Numbered from the stretch's first letter, positions 33,112-42,416 are shown. The stretch: DNA of 64,000 bases from Zavarzinia compransoris (GCF_003173055.1 NZ_QGLF01000005.1:248001-312000); one strand, 5' to 3'. Notes: generated from the letters alone by a model not told the origin. A program made the numbers and translations.

Positions 33112-34140
33112 TTACTCAGGCACATGGGCGACGATCTTGCCGAAGAGATCGCGGCTCTGCATGCGGCGGAGCGCGGTGCCGATGTCGCCCAGTTCGATCT
33201 CGCTGTCGATCACCGGGCGGATGCCGGCGGCCATCTTGGCAAGGCCGTTGCGGATATTGCCGAAATTGGCGCCGAAGGAACCGAAGATGCGCAGCTGGCT
33301 CTGGAACAGCTGGAACAGATTGGTTTCGGCGGAAACCCCGGTGGTCGAGCCGCAGGTGACGAGGCGGCCGCCGCGCTTCAGGCAGAACAGGGATTTCGCC
33401 CAGGTGTCGGGGCCGACATGCTCGAAGACGACGTCGACGCCCTTCTTGTCGGTCGCGCGGCGCACGATCGATTCGAAGCGGTCCTTGTTGTAGTTGATGG
33501 CGACATCGGCGCCGAGCGCCTTCACCTTCTCGATCTTGTCGTCCGAGCCGACGGTGGTGAAGACATAGGCGCCGATATCCTTGGCCATGCGGATCGCGGT
33601 GGTGCCGATGCCCGAGCCGCCGGCCTGGATCAGGATGGTTTCGCCCGGCTCCAGCCTGGCATTCTCGAACAGCATGTGTTCGACGGTGCCGAAGGTGGTG
33701 GTGGCGCAGGCGGCATCGACGTCGTTCACGCCGTCGGGAATGTGGATCGCCTGGCGGGGATCGAGGTTCAGCACCTGGGCCGCGACGCCGTCGATGTGGA
33801 AGCCCATGATGCCGGCGATATTCTCGCAGAGATTCTCCTGGCCCTTCAGGCAGCGCTTGCACTGGCCGCAGGTGACGCCGGCATAGATCGCCACCCGGTC
33901 GCCGACCTTGTGGCTGCTCACCCCCTCGCCGACGGCGGCGACCACGCCCGCACCCTCGACCGCGACGGTGAGGGGCAGTTTCCGCTTGGCGAAAGCCATG
34001 CCGCGCAGGCCCCAGACGTCGATATGGTTGAGGGCGACGGTCTTCATCCGGACCTGGATCCGGCCCGGCGGCGGCGCCGGCGGCGTTTCCATCTCGACGA
34101 GTTCGGTACGGCCTTCCTCGATCAGGCGCAGCGCCAGCAT
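33112..34140 (-). CDS. adh2XL: Zinc-type medium-chain dehydrogenase/reductase of the VLCFA cluster
   Basis: A 342-residue MDR with structural-zinc Cys residues in CGQCKRCLKGQENLC, the nucleotide motif AGGSGIGTTAIRMAKD, and a catalytic-domain start like alcohol dehydrogenases. In the rhizobial acpXL cluster a gene of this kind (adh2XL) lies in the same position and is thought to act in very-long-chain fatty acid assembly, perhaps as an enoyl reductase. That assignment is by context. It is the last gene of the six-gene minus-strand set. Confidence 0.75.
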   Translation of the reverse strand: MLALRLIEEGRTELVEMETPPAPPPGRIQVRMKTVALNHIDVWGLRGMAFAKRKLPLTVAVEGAGVVAAVGEGVSSHKVGDRVAIYAGVTCGQCKRCLKGQENLCENIAGIMGFHIDGVAAQVLNLDPRQAIHIPDGVNDVDAACATTTFGTVEHMLFENARLEPGETILIQAGGSGIGTTAIRMAKDIGAYVFTTVGSDDKIEKVKALGADVAINYNKDRFESIVRRATDKKGVDVVFEHVGPDTWAKSLFCLKRGGRLVTCGSTTGVSAETNLFQLFQSQLRIFGSFGANFGNIRNGLAKMAAGIRPVIDSEIELGDIGTALRRMQSRDLFGKIVAHVPE

Positions 34141-34162
34141 GCCATTCCCCTGTTCTTCTCGA

Positions 34163-34888
34163 TCACTTCGTCGCGGCCAGCATCGTGCCCAGGCCGCCGT
34201 CCACCGTCAGGGTGGTGCCATTGACATAGGACGCCTCGCCGCGCAACAGAAAGGCGACGGCATTGGCGACCTCGGCCGCCTTTCCCAGGCGCTGGGCCGG
34301 GATCGCCCGGGCCAATTGGGGCGGCACCTCGCCGGCCATGGCGGTCTCGACCCAGCCGGGCGCGACCACATTGGCGGTGACGCCGCGCCGCGCCACCTCG
34401 GTCATCAAGGTGCGGACATAGGCTTCGAGGGCGGCCTTGGAGGCGGCATAGGCGCCGTTCCCGGCCGCGGCGCGCGTGGCCGCCAGGGCCCCGATGGCGA
34501 CGATCCGGCCCTGGCGGGCGGCGGTCATGCCCCGCACCACGCCTTTGACGAGGCCCATGAAGGCGAAGAGATTGACTTCCATCACCGCCGCCGCCCGCTC
34601 GACGTCCAGGGTCGCGGCCAGGGCGTCATGGGTGGCGCCGGCATTGTGGACGAAACCGTAGAACGGTTCCTCCGCCGCCTGAAGCGTCTCGGCGAAAGTG
34701 GCGACGGCGGCCCGGTCGGCCAGGTCCAGGCGATGGGCCTCGGCCCCGGTCTCGGCCGCCAGGGCGGCGGCCGCGGCTTCGTCGCGGCGCCAGGTGAAGG
34801 TCACCTGATAGCCGTCGGCGGACAGGCGGCGGACGATGGCGCTGCCGATGCCCCCGGTGCCGCCGGTGACGAGAACCGGATAGCCCAT
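34163..34888 (-). CDS. fabG: 3-oxoacyl-ACP reductase-type SDR of the VLCFA cluster
   Basis: A 241-residue FabG-like SDR with TGGTGGIG, NAG in VHNAGATHD, catalytic YAASK and the C-terminal NGTTLTVDGGLG. It would reduce the beta-keto group after each elongation step. The ATG overlaps the stop of the upstream ketosynthase gene, so it belongs to the same operon. Its precise acyl chain specificity is inferred from the acpXL context. Confidence 0.85.
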   Translation of the reverse strand: MGYPVLVTGGTGGIGSAIVRRLSADGYQVTFTWRRDEAAAAALAAETGAEAHRLDLADRAAVATFAETLQAAEEPFYGFVHNAGATHDALAATLDVERAAAVMEVNLFAFMGLVKGVVRGMTAARQGRIVAIGALAATRAAAGNGAYAASKAALEAYVRTLMTEVARRGVTANVVAPGWVETAMAGEVPPQLARAIPAQRLGKAAEVANAVAFLLRGEASYVNGTTLTVDGGLGTMLAATK

Positions 34889-36138
34889 CAGTCGGGATTG
34901 CGGCCGATGACGAGGCAGACGTTCTGCCCGCCGAAGCCGAAGGAATTGGACAGGATCAGGTCCACCTCGGCCGGGCGCGCCTCGTTCGGCACGAGATCGA
35001 GGGGGATATCCGCCGGCCCGTCGTGATTGATGGTCGGCGGCAGCACCTGGTGCTGCAGGGTCAGGACCGAGATCGCCGCCTCGACCGCGCCGGCCGCGGT
35101 CAGCGTATGGCCGATCATCGACTTGTTGGAGGAGACGGGGACTTCGGCCGCCTTGTCGCCGAACACCTGCTGGATGCCGAAGGCTTCCATCTTGTCGTTC
35201 TCGGGCGTCGAGGTGCCGTGGGCGTTGATATAGTCGATGTCGTCCGGGGTGATGCCGGCATCGTTCAGCGCATTGTTGATGGCGCGGATGATCGCCTCGC
35301 CGTTCGGGTTCGACCGGGTGCGGTGGAACGTGTCCGCCGCCTCGCCGACACCCCTGATATAGCCGAGGATGGTGGCGCCGCGCGCCTTGGCCGCCTCGGC
35401 ATCCTCGAGCACCAGGGCGCCGGCGCCTTCCGCCATGACGAAGCCGTCGCGGCCCTTGGCGAAGGGGCGGGCCGCCTTGGTCGGGTCTTCGTTGTTGGTC
35501 GAGAGCGCGGAGAGCAGGGTGAAGCGGATCAGCGCCTCGACCTGGATCGAGCCGTCGGTGCCGATGGCGAGCGCCGCCTTGGTCTGGCCCCGGCGGATCG
35601 CCTCGACGCCCAGCTGGATCGCGGTGGCCCCCGAGGCGCAGGCGGTGGTGAGGGTGATCGGGCTGCCCTTGGTGCCGAATTCGTCGGCCAGCTTGTCGGC
35701 GATGGTGCCGTTCAGGAAATCGACATAGATGTCTTCGCCGGCCTGGGCGGCGGCGGCCATCATGCCGTCATAGGTGTGGGGCTGGCCGGGGGCCTGGCGG
35801 TCCAGGCGGGTGCGCTGGGGCCATTCGTGCTCGACCGGCGGCGAGGCCAGGAACAATTCGCCCGGAAAATCGCCGGCCGTGCCGAGGCCGGCCTGCTCGA
35901 TCGCTTCCGCCGCCGCGGTGCGGGCCAGGGCGAAGGACAGCAGGGTGGCCGAGAAGGGTTGCTCCAGCAGGAAATCGACCGAGCCGCCGATGGTGGTGCG
36001 CAGGTTGTCGGTCGGGAAGCGGGTGATGCGGTGAATGCCGGACTCGCCGGCCACCAGCTTCTGCCAGTTTTCCTCGGCCCCCTGGCCGAGCGAGGTGACG
36101 AGACCGATGCCGGTCACGGCGACAGCACGAGAGGCCAT
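34888..36138 (-). CDS. fabF1XL: Beta-ketoacyl-ACP synthase (complete) of the VLCFA cluster
   Basis: The 416-residue KAS II-type condensing enzyme has a full catalytic set: Cys167 (TACASG), His307 (AHGTSTPEND), Lys339 and His344 (SNKSMIGHT). GGAGGAGTAGG precedes the ATG at 36138. It extends acyl chains on the neighbouring AcpXL. Together with the upstream non-catalytic partner it resembles fabF1XL/fabF2XL of rhizobia. Confidence 0.88.
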   Translation of the reverse strand: MASRAVAVTGIGLVTSLGQGAEENWQKLVAGESGIHRITRFPTDNLRTTIGGSVDFLLEQPFSATLLSFALARTAAAEAIEQAGLGTAGDFPGELFLASPPVEHEWPQRTRLDRQAPGQPHTYDGMMAAAAQAGEDIYVDFLNGTIADKLADEFGTKGSPITLTTACASGATAIQLGVEAIRRGQTKAALAIGTDGSIQVEALIRFTLLSALSTNNEDPTKAARPFAKGRDGFVMAEGAGALVLEDAEAAKARGATILGYIRGVGEAADTFHRTRSNPNGEAIIRAINNALNDAGITPDDIDYINAHGTSTPENDKMEAFGIQQVFGDKAAEVPVSSNKSMIGHTLTAAGAVEAAISVLTLQHQVLPPTINHDGPADIPLDLVPNEARPAEVDLILSNSFGFGGQNVCLVIGRNPD

Positions 36139-36160
36139 GATCCTACTCCTCCGCTCGCAA

Positions 36161-37348
36161 TCAGATCCGCTCGACGAGGGCCATGCCCTCGCCGCGGCGG
36201 TGGCCCCAGGTGGTGACGACCACCTGGTCAAAGGGTACTTCCGGCCCCGCCTCGACCGCATCGCCGGTCAGCGCGGGGAACAGCTTGCCGTCCTGCGCCG
36301 CCTTGGTGGCGAGCACGAGATTGGTCAGGAAGGCGCATTCGATGGAATGGCCGAGGCCGAGCGCGGTCGGGCGCACCTGTACGCCTGCCGCTTCGACCTT
36401 GGCCAGCAGGAAGGCGCGTTCCTCGGCCGTCACCGGGCCGACGCCGGTCGCGGCCGAGAGCACGGCGCTGCCCGGCTTCGGCGCCAGCGCCGCCCATTCG
36501 CGGGCGGCATTGGCGGTCGCCTGGCCGGGGGCGCGGCGGCAGCGGTCGTTCAGTACGCCCTTCAGGCGGGCGAGGGGCTTCGCACCCCGCGCCTCGGCGC
36601 TGTCGCGCGATTCGATCACCAGGAAGGCGCCGGCGGAGCCGAGTTCCATGCCCGCCTTCGGGCGCTGCCAGAAGGGCAGCTTCGGATCGTCCAGCAGGTA
36701 GCCGCCGGCTTGATAGAGCAGGGGAATGTCCCGGCGCGTGGCATTGAAGGCGCTGCCGACCAGGAAGAGATCGGCCTGGCCGCCCTGGATGCGCTCGAAG
36801 GCGACGCGGACCGCGTCGACGCCCGCCGCCTCCTCGCCCATGAAGGTGCGGCTGGAGCCGGAAACGCCCAGCACGATCGAGATATTGCCGGCGAAGAGAT
36901 TGGGCAATTGGGCCAGGAACAGGGTCGGGCGCAGTTCGGTCTGGAGCTTTTCGGCCAGGAGATTGCCGTCGTCCCGGCCGTTCAGCGCGGCCAGGATGGC
37001 TTCGTCCACGGTCTCGTCGCGCTCGCCGCCGCCGACGCCGACCATGAGGTTGATCTGCTTCAGGACTTCAGGCGCGGCGCCCAGCAGGCCGGCCTGTTCC
37101 ATGGCCATGGCGGCGGCGACGCAGCCCGACAGCATGACCGGCCCCATGGCCCGCTGATCGCCGCGCTTCGGCACGAATCGGTCGAGCGCCGGCAGGGTGA
37201 CGGGGTGAAAGGTGAAGGGCGGGAGATAGGTCGTGTCGGTCGCGGCAGCGATCGCCGCGGGATCGGACAGGCCGGCCCAGGTGGCTTCGACATCGTGCCC
37301 CAGCGGCGACAGCAGCCCCTGGCCCGTGATCCAAACCTCGCGCGTCAT
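36161..37348 (-). CDS. fabF2XL: Chain-length-factor-like ketosynthase lacking the catalytic Cys
   Basis: The 395-residue thiolase-fold protein matches the condensing enzymes by length and by GAFLVIESRDSAEARG and LGLGHSIECAF, but the nucleophile position reads GVSGSSRTF (around 161-169) with no Cys. The HGTST histidine is also absent (SAATGVGP); only His334 remains. It is therefore probably a non-catalytic partner that sets chain length, as CLF proteins do in type II polyketide synthases. It lies between fabZ and the complete ketosynthase and shares an operon with both. Confidence 0.82.
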   Translation of the reverse strand: MTREVWITGQGLLSPLGHDVEATWAGLSDPAAIAAATDTTYLPPFTFHPVTLPALDRFVPKRGDQRAMGPVMLSGCVAAAMAMEQAGLLGAAPEVLKQINLMVGVGGGERDETVDEAILAALNGRDDGNLLAEKLQTELRPTLFLAQLPNLFAGNISIVLGVSGSSRTFMGEEAAGVDAVRVAFERIQGGQADLFLVGSAFNATRRDIPLLYQAGGYLLDDPKLPFWQRPKAGMELGSAGAFLVIESRDSAEARGAKPLARLKGVLNDRCRRAPGQATANAAREWAALAPKPGSAVLSAATGVGPVTAEERAFLLAKVEAAGVQVRPTALGLGHSIECAFLTNLVLATKAAQDGKLFPALTGDAVEAGPEVPFDQVVVTTWGHRRGEGMALVERI

Positions 37349-37377
37349 GATGATCCTGTTCTTTCGCAATTCCCGGT

Positions 37378-37839
37378 TCAGGCGATGCCGGTGTGGCCGA
37401 CGGAACGCACGAACTCCAGCATTTTGTCCCGCAGTTCGGGGGAGGGGAAGGGCACCACGCGGTAGCGGATCTCCGCTTCCGCCACCGCCTTGCCGGCCTT
37501 CAGGATGCGGGCCTCGCAGACCGCATAGCCCGAGCCCTCGTGGGTCAGCCGGCTGTGCACGTCGAGACTGTCGCCGGGCACGATGAAACTTCTGAACTTC
37601 GCCCGGTCGGCCTGGGCGAGGAAGGCCATCTTCTCGTAATCGTTGCGGGCGAGAATCAGATGCCCGCCGGTCTGCGCCATGCATTCGAGCAGGAGCACGC
37701 CCGGCATCAGGGGATGGCCGGGGAAATGGCCCTCGAACACGGTCGACTCGGTGGGCACGGTCGCCCGGCAGACGATGGTGCCGGCAGCGGCATCCATCGT
37801 CTCGATCCGGTCGACAAGCTGAAAATATTCCAGCCGCAT
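37378..37839 (-). CDS. fabZXL: 3-hydroxyacyl-ACP dehydratase of the VLCFA cluster
   Basis: The 153-residue hot-dog protein has catalytic His42 in HFPGHPLMPG and Glu52 in LLLECMAQTGG. It would dehydrate 3-hydroxyacyl-AcpXL during elongation. It lies 13 bases downstream of the acpXL gene, on the same strand. Confidence 0.9.
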   Translation of the reverse strand: MRLEYFQLVDRIETMDAAAGTIVCRATVPTESTVFEGHFPGHPLMPGVLLLECMAQTGGHLILARNDYEKMAFLAQADRAKFRSFIVPGDSLDVHSRLTHEGSGYAVCEARILKAGKAVAEAEIRYRVVPFPSPELRDKMLEFVRSVGHTGIA

Positions 37840-37852
37840 GGGGGTGGCGCGA

Positions 37853-38131
37853 TCAGCCCTTGGCGGCGCGCAGCTCGTCGATCTTGGCGGCGAGGTTCGA
37901 CATGATGAAGTAATCCTCGGTCGAGGCGCGGCCCTCGTTCACTTCCTTCATCCAGGCTTCGATCGGCATCTTGATGCCGAACTTCTTGTCGATGGCGAAG
38001 GTGACGTCGAGGAAATCGAGGCTGTCGATGCCAAGGTCGTCGATCGAGTGGCTTTCCGGGGTGATGGTGTCGCGCTCGATGTTGCAGGTCTCGGCGATGA
38101 TATCGGCGATGGCGTCGAAAGTGTCGGACAT
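37853..38131 (-). CDS. acpXL: Acyl carrier protein AcpXL
   Basis: The 92-residue acidic ACP has the phosphopantetheine Ser37 in [12 protein letters not shown]. It is longer than AcpP because of a C-terminal extension (around 50-92, [20 protein letters not shown]) that is characteristic of the AcpXL group, which carries C26-C30 chains for lipid A. It heads the fabZ-KAS-KAS-fabG-reductase operon. Its length, sequence type and gene order all match the rhizobial acpXL locus. Confidence 0.92.
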   Translation of the reverse strand: MSDTFDAIADIIAETCNIERDTITPESHSIDDLGIDSLDFLDVTFAIDKKFGIKMPIEAWMKEVNEGRASTEDYFIMSNLAAKIDELRAAKG

Positions 38132-38290
38132 GATGGACGGGGCCCCAGGGTCGAAATTATCGGCGCAAGGTAAGGATTACGCCCGGATATTGCAATCGCG
38201 CTGGCGCAGGGCTGCCCTTCGCCTTAAGCCGCCGTTAAGGCCGGCGGGCATAGAAGGAGAGCAGGGGCCGCCCATGATCCGGGTGCAGAA

Positions 38291-39685
38291 ATGGAAACCG
38301 AAGCCGGGAAGGCCGCCCAGACGGCCCTGGTGCATATCGCCGACGATGTCGGCCGCCTGAGCGTCGAAATCGCCGATGTCGCCGGCCATGTCGATACGGT
38401 CGCGAGCGGCGTCCAGACGCAGGCCGAGGCTTTCGAGGGCCTGCGCCACGAGGCCGGCGCCCTGGCGCAATCGAATCGAACCATTCTTCAAGCGGTGGCG
38501 GAAACCCGCGAAACCAGCCGCAGCGCCGCCGAGGCGATGCAGCGGGGCGCCGCCGACGTCGAGGCGTCGCTGGCGGAAATCCGCGCCCTGGTCACCAATG
38601 CCGTCACCGTCGCCGCGGAATTGCGCAGCCTGGTGACCGCGCTCGAAGACGTGCGGAAAGTGGCCCGCGGCATCGATGCCATCGCCCGGCAGACCAATCT
38701 TCTCGCCCTCAACGCCTCGATCGAGGCGGCCCGGGCGGGCGAGGCGGGCAAGGGCTTTGCCGTCGTCGCCGCCGAGGTGAAGGCGCTGGCCCGCTCGACC
38801 TCGACCGCGACCACCGAAATCGATGCCACCCTGACCATGCTGGGGCGGCAAAGCGCCCGCCTGGTCGAGGAAAGCGCCGCCGCCAGCGACCGCGCCGCGG
38901 CGGCCGAGCAGGGCACCGCCACCATCGGCGCGGCCATGGGCGATCTCGCCCGGCGCTTCGCCACCGTCGATACCGGCATCGGCGCGATCGCGGGGGCGGC
39001 CGACGATATCGCCGGCCGCATCGCGGGCCTGGTCGGGACCGCGAATACCCTGGCCGACGGGGTCGAAGGCTCGTCCCGCGCGCTCGGCGAGGCGCGGGCG
39101 CGCAGCGCCGCCGTGCTGTCGATCGCCGAAAAGCTGCTGAGCCGGACCCTGGTGCCCGGGGTCGATACGGTCGATGCCCGGGTGCTGGCCCTGGCGACTG
39201 GGGCGCGGGCGGCGATCGAGGCCGCCTTCGCCCGGGAAATCGCGGAAGGCCGGGCTGGCCGCGACGATGTCTTCGACGAGCACTACCGCCCCGTCGCCGG
39301 CAGCAATCCGCCGCAGGTCCTGACCCGCTTCACCGCCCTTGCGGACCGGGTGCTGCCGCCGATCCAGGACCCCCTGCTGCGCGCGGACGAGCGGATCGTC
39401 TTCGCCGCCGCGGTCGACCGCAACGGCTATCTGCCGACCCACAATGCCGCCTTCTCCAAGCCGCAAGGGGCGGATCCGGCCTGGAACGCGGCGCATTGCC
39501 GCAACCGCCGGCTGTTCGACGACCGGGTGGGGCTGGCGGCGGCGCGCGGCCAGGGCGATTTCCTGCTCCAGACCTATCGCCGCGACATGGGCGGCGGGCA
39601 ATTCGCCCTGATGAAGGATCTCTCGGTGCCGATCCGGCTCGGCGGCCGCCACTGGGGGGCGCTGCGCATCGCCTATCGCGTCTGA
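38291..39685 (+). CDS. Cytoplasmic methyl-accepting chemotaxis-type protein
   Basis: A 464-residue protein with no transmembrane segment. The central signalling hairpin [20 protein letters not shown], then [17 protein letters not shown], is the MCP signature for CheA/CheW contact. Helical methylation regions flank it. The C-terminal part (about 300-464) has the [25 protein letters not shown] and [22 protein letters not shown] segments, a recurring cytoplasmic sensory extension in proteobacterial MCPs that may bind a ligand. No other chemotaxis genes lie nearby. Confidence 0.88.
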   Translation: METEAGKAAQTALVHIADDVGRLSVEIADVAGHVDTVASGVQTQAEAFEGLRHEAGALAQSNRTILQAVAETRETSRSAAEAMQRGAADVEASLAEIRALVTNAVTVAAELRSLVTALEDVRKVARGIDAIARQTNLLALNASIEAARAGEAGKGFAVVAAEVKALARSTSTATTEIDATLTMLGRQSARLVEESAAASDRAAAAEQGTATIGAAMGDLARRFATVDTGIGAIAGAADDIAGRIAGLVGTANTLADGVEGSSRALGEARARSAAVLSIAEKLLSRTLVPGVDTVDARVLALATGARAAIEAAFAREIAEGRAGRDDVFDEHYRPVAGSNPPQVLTRFTALADRVLPPIQDPLLRADERIVFAAAVDRNGYLPTHNAAFSKPQGADPAWNAAHCRNRRLFDDRVGLAAARGQGDFLLQTYRRDMGGGQFALMKDLSVPIRLGGRHWGALRIAYRV

Positions 39686-39691
39686 CGCGAT

Positions 39692-39712
39692 CCGCCCGAA
39701 TTTACCGGGCGG
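39692..39712 (+). terminator. Hairpin after the MCP gene
   Basis: CCGCCCG (39692-39698) and CGGGCGG (39706-39712) form a perfect 7-bp stem with a seven-base loop, six bases after the MCP stop. No T-run follows, so termination is only probable. Confidence 0.45.
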
Positions 39713-39805
39713 TCCAGGCGGATGGGGATAGTTTCGATTGAAATGCCCGGCCTCCGCGTGCTTGCGTGCGGGGAGCGCAAGGGCTTCGGGTGATGGAGGG
39801 TGTCC

Positions 39806-40201
39806 ATGGTCGCCGCCGCGGGAAATGCCGCCGCCACAGCGGCAAAGAAAGTCGTCCTGATCCTGGACGACCATGTGGCGCTGCGCGAGGAACTGGCCGA
39901 ATATTTCACCATCAGCGGCTATCAGGTGATGCAGGCCGGCGACGGCCCCACCCTGTCGGCGGCGCTGCGCCGGCAACGGCCGGACCTTGCCGTGCTCGAC
40001 ATCGATCTGCCGGGCTGGAACGGGATCGAGATCGCGCAGGCCATCCACCGGCGCGATCCCTCCATCCGCATCATCCTGATGACCGGCAACCCCAGCTGGG
40101 TGACGCCGGCCCTGAACACGACCTCGGGCGCTTTCGCCGTGGTCGAGAAGCCGCTCGAACTGGCCCGCCTGTCGCGGGTGGTGCGGGCCGCCCTGCTGTA
40201 A
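39806..40201 (+). CDS. Single-domain response regulator
   Basis: The 131-residue protein is a receiver domain only: acidic pair in LILDDHVALRE, the phospho-acceptor Asp in LDIDLPGWNG, and Lys in VVEKPLE. There is no output domain, so it probably works as a phosphate sink or protein partner, like CheY or DivK. The ATG at 39806 sits five bases after GGAGGG; the in-frame GTG at 39800 overlaps that site. It may be linked to the MCP gene upstream. Confidence 0.88.
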   Translation: MVAAAGNAAATAAKKVVLILDDHVALREELAEYFTISGYQVMQAGDGPTLSAALRRQRPDLAVLDIDLPGWNGIEIAQAIHRRDPSIRIILMTGNPSWVTPALNTTSGAFAVVEKPLELARLSRVVRAALL

Positions 40202-40423
40202 TTACCAGCCGACGATCGGGGCGACCCGGCGCGGGCCCGCGTCATTGGCGGGGGTAAGGCCGATATCCGCGATCAGATGGCTGGAGGTGGCGGCCAGGCG
40301 CACCAGTTCCTGCCGGGCGACGCGCCGGGCGCGCTGTTCGGCATGAGCTTCGATCATGCGCTGCACGAGGCGCGCGAGCAGGCTGGCGGGGCGGCGGGGG
40401 GTGGCGGTATAAACGGTGGACAT
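40202..40423 (-). CDS. DUF1127 small protein
   Basis: A 73-residue basic protein. The C-terminal VRLAATSSHLIADIGLTPAN fits the DUF1127 pattern; AAGGA lies upstream of the ATG at 40423. It ends directly at the stop of the convergent response regulator and is divergent from a LysR gene, as is the DUF1127 gene at 11104-11346. Family members bind RNA in other alphaproteobacteria. Confidence 0.72.
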   Translation of the reverse strand: MSTVYTATPRRPASLLARLVQRMIEAHAEQRARRVARQELVRLAATSSHLIADIGLTPANDAGPRRVAPIVGW

Positions 40424-40542
40424 GACTTGCATCCTTGAACTCAGGCCCTGAAAATGGGCCCGGGGCGGGTTTTCCGCCACGGAGTTCTGGTCATGATCTC
40501 ATCAGTTTTTCTCATGCCTTTCGCGGCTGCGGAACGGCGGCG

Positions 40543-41460
40543 GTGATCGGCCGGGGCAATCTGCCGTCGCTGAATGCGCTGCGCGCCTTCGAGGTGGCGG
40601 GGCGCCTGCGCAGCTTTTCCCGGGCGGCGGAGGAACTGGGCGTGACCCAGGGCGCGATCTCGCGCCAGATCAAGCTGCTGGAGGGCCAGCTCGGCATCGA
40701 ACTGTTCCTGCGCCAGGCGACCGGGGTCAGCCTGACGGCGGAGGGCGACCGCCTGCTGCCGGTCCTGACCGAATCCTTCGTGCGCATGAGCGAGGCGGCG
40801 GCGGCGCTGCGCGACGATCCCTGGCGCCTGTCGATCGGGGCGCCGCCCTCCTTCGGCATGCGCTGGCTGATGCCGCGCATCACCCGGTTCCAGGCGGACA
40901 ATCCCCGGATCGACGCCCGGCTGACCATCACCACCGACGATGTCTCGGAATTGTCGGGCTTCGACGTCGCGGTCCATTACGGCGCGACCCCGCCGCCCGG
41001 CCTGCATGCCCTGAAGCTGGCGGGCGAACGCCTGATCCCGGTCGCCGCCCCCCGGCTGATCGAGGGCGACCGGCCGCTGAAGACGCCCCAGGACCTTGCC
41101 CGCCATACGCTGATCGACACGGTGCCCGACCGGCGCTATTGGCGGCTGTGGCTGGAAGTGGTCGGGCTGGACAGCCTGACCGGGGAACGGGCCCAGGTCA
41201 TCACCATCCTGGACATGGCGCTGCGGGTGGCGGAGCAGGGGCTGGGCGTCGCCATCGGCGATGTCGCCATGATCGCGGACGATATCGCGCTCGGCCGGCT
41301 GGCGGCGCCCTTTCCGGTCGAAGTGCCGTCGGGCCTGTCCTATTGGCTGGTGTCGCGGCCCGAGGCGTCGCACCGGCCGAAAATGCTCGCGCTGTTCCGC
41401 TTCATGGAGCGCGAGGCGCGGGCGACGGCGGCCCTGAAGCTGAGGGCGCCGTCGTCCTGA
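40543..41460 (+). CDS. LysR-family regulator (GcvA-like)
   Basis: The 305-residue protein has the DNA-binding domain LPSLNALRAFEVAGRLRSFS, then RAAEELGVTQGAISRQIKLLE, and a type-2 periplasmic-binding effector domain. It starts at a GTG at 40543; the more upstream extension is poor. Its DNA-binding domain resembles the LysR at 11458-12372, and both are divergent from DUF1127 genes. Targets are unknown. Confidence 0.88.
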   Translation: MIGRGNLPSLNALRAFEVAGRLRSFSRAAEELGVTQGAISRQIKLLEGQLGIELFLRQATGVSLTAEGDRLLPVLTESFVRMSEAAAALRDDPWRLSIGAPPSFGMRWLMPRITRFQADNPRIDARLTITTDDVSELSGFDVAVHYGATPPPGLHALKLAGERLIPVAAPRLIEGDRPLKTPQDLARHTLIDTVPDRRYWRLWLEVVGLDSLTGERAQVITILDMALRVAEQGLGVAIGDVAMIADDIALGRLAAPFPVEVPSGLSYWLVSRPEASHRPKMLALFRFMEREARATAALKLRAPSS

Positions 41461-41473
41461 AGGCTCGTCCGCC

Positions 41474-42400
41474 TTATTCGGCGGCGATCGCCATGATGCT
41501 CGGCTGTTCCAGCTTCACCTCGGGCTTCAACCGGGCCAGCGCCAGGGCGAGGCGGCGCCAGCAGCGCTCGCCGGTGGCGCCCTTCCGCCAGGCGATGCCG
41601 ATGCTGCGGCCGGCGTCGGCGGCCAGCGGGCGCACCGCGGTGCCGTCGCCGGCATGGCATTCCACCGCCACCGCCATGGCCGGCAGCAGGGTCACGCCCT
41701 TGCCCCGGGCGACGAGCCGGCTGAGGGTGGAGAGGGAGGCGGCGCGGATCGGGCCGCGCTGCTGCCCTTCGCCGCAGATGCTCAGGGCCTGGTCGGCCAG
41801 GCAATGGCCTTCCTCGAGAAGGAGGAGCGGGCGGCTGGCCAGCGCCTCGACCGTCACTTCGCCGGCCGCGGCCAGGCTGTCGTCGCCGGGGACCAGGGCG
41901 AAGAAGGGCTCGGTGAAGGACATGGCGGTTTCAAGGTCGCGGCCGAGCGCGCCATGGGCCGGCACCGCCAGCAGGGCGGCGTCCAGCGTGCCGGTGCGCA
42001 GGCCCGACAGCAGGTCCTGGGTCCGGCCCTCGATCAGTTCCAGGCCCTCGGCGGCATAGGTGGCGCCCATCTCGACCACGTCCGGCCCGATATAGGGCGC
42101 GATGGTCGGGATGATGCCGAGGCGCAGCGGCCGGGCGGCGGCGGCGGCGCCCAGGGCGCGCAGGTTCTCGACCTCGGCCAGGATGCCCCGGGCCTTGGCG
42201 ATCACCGCCTCGCCCAGCGCGGTCGGGGCGACGCCCCGGCGCGACCGGGTGAGCACCAGCCCGTCCAGGGACTGTTCGAGCAGCTGGATCTGGGCGGTCA
42301 TCGCCGGCTGGCTGACATTCAGGGCCGCGGCAGCCTTGCGGAAGCTCTGATGATCGGCAACGGCGACGAGGTACCGGATCTGGCGCAGCGAGATCGACAT
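41474..42400 (-). CDS. oxyR: Hydrogen-peroxide-sensing LysR regulator OxyR
   Basis: The 308-residue LysR protein has the redox Cys pair Cys200 (LEEGHCLADQAL) and Cys209 (SIC), nearly coincident with E. coli OxyR Cys199/Cys208, and the conserved TLSRLVARGKGVTLLPAMAV segment. Peroxide would form a disulfide between the two and switch on antioxidant genes. No catalase or alkyl hydroperoxide reductase gene lies next to it; the divergent gene is of unknown function. A short inverted repeat precedes the start. Confidence 0.9.
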   Translation of the reverse strand: MSISLRQIRYLVAVADHQSFRKAAAALNVSQPAMTAQIQLLEQSLDGLVLTRSRRGVAPTALGEAVIAKARGILAEVENLRALGAAAAARPLRLGIIPTIAPYIGPDVVEMGATYAAEGLELIEGRTQDLLSGLRTGTLDAALLAVPAHGALGRDLETAMSFTEPFFALVPGDDSLAAAGEVTVEALASRPLLLLEEGHCLADQALSICGEGQQRGPIRAASLSTLSRLVARGKGVTLLPAMAVAVECHAGDGTAVRPLAADAGRSIGIAWRKGATGERCWRRLALALARLKPEVKLEQPSIMAIAAE

Positions 42401-42416
42401 TTTTGTCTTTCCTTAT

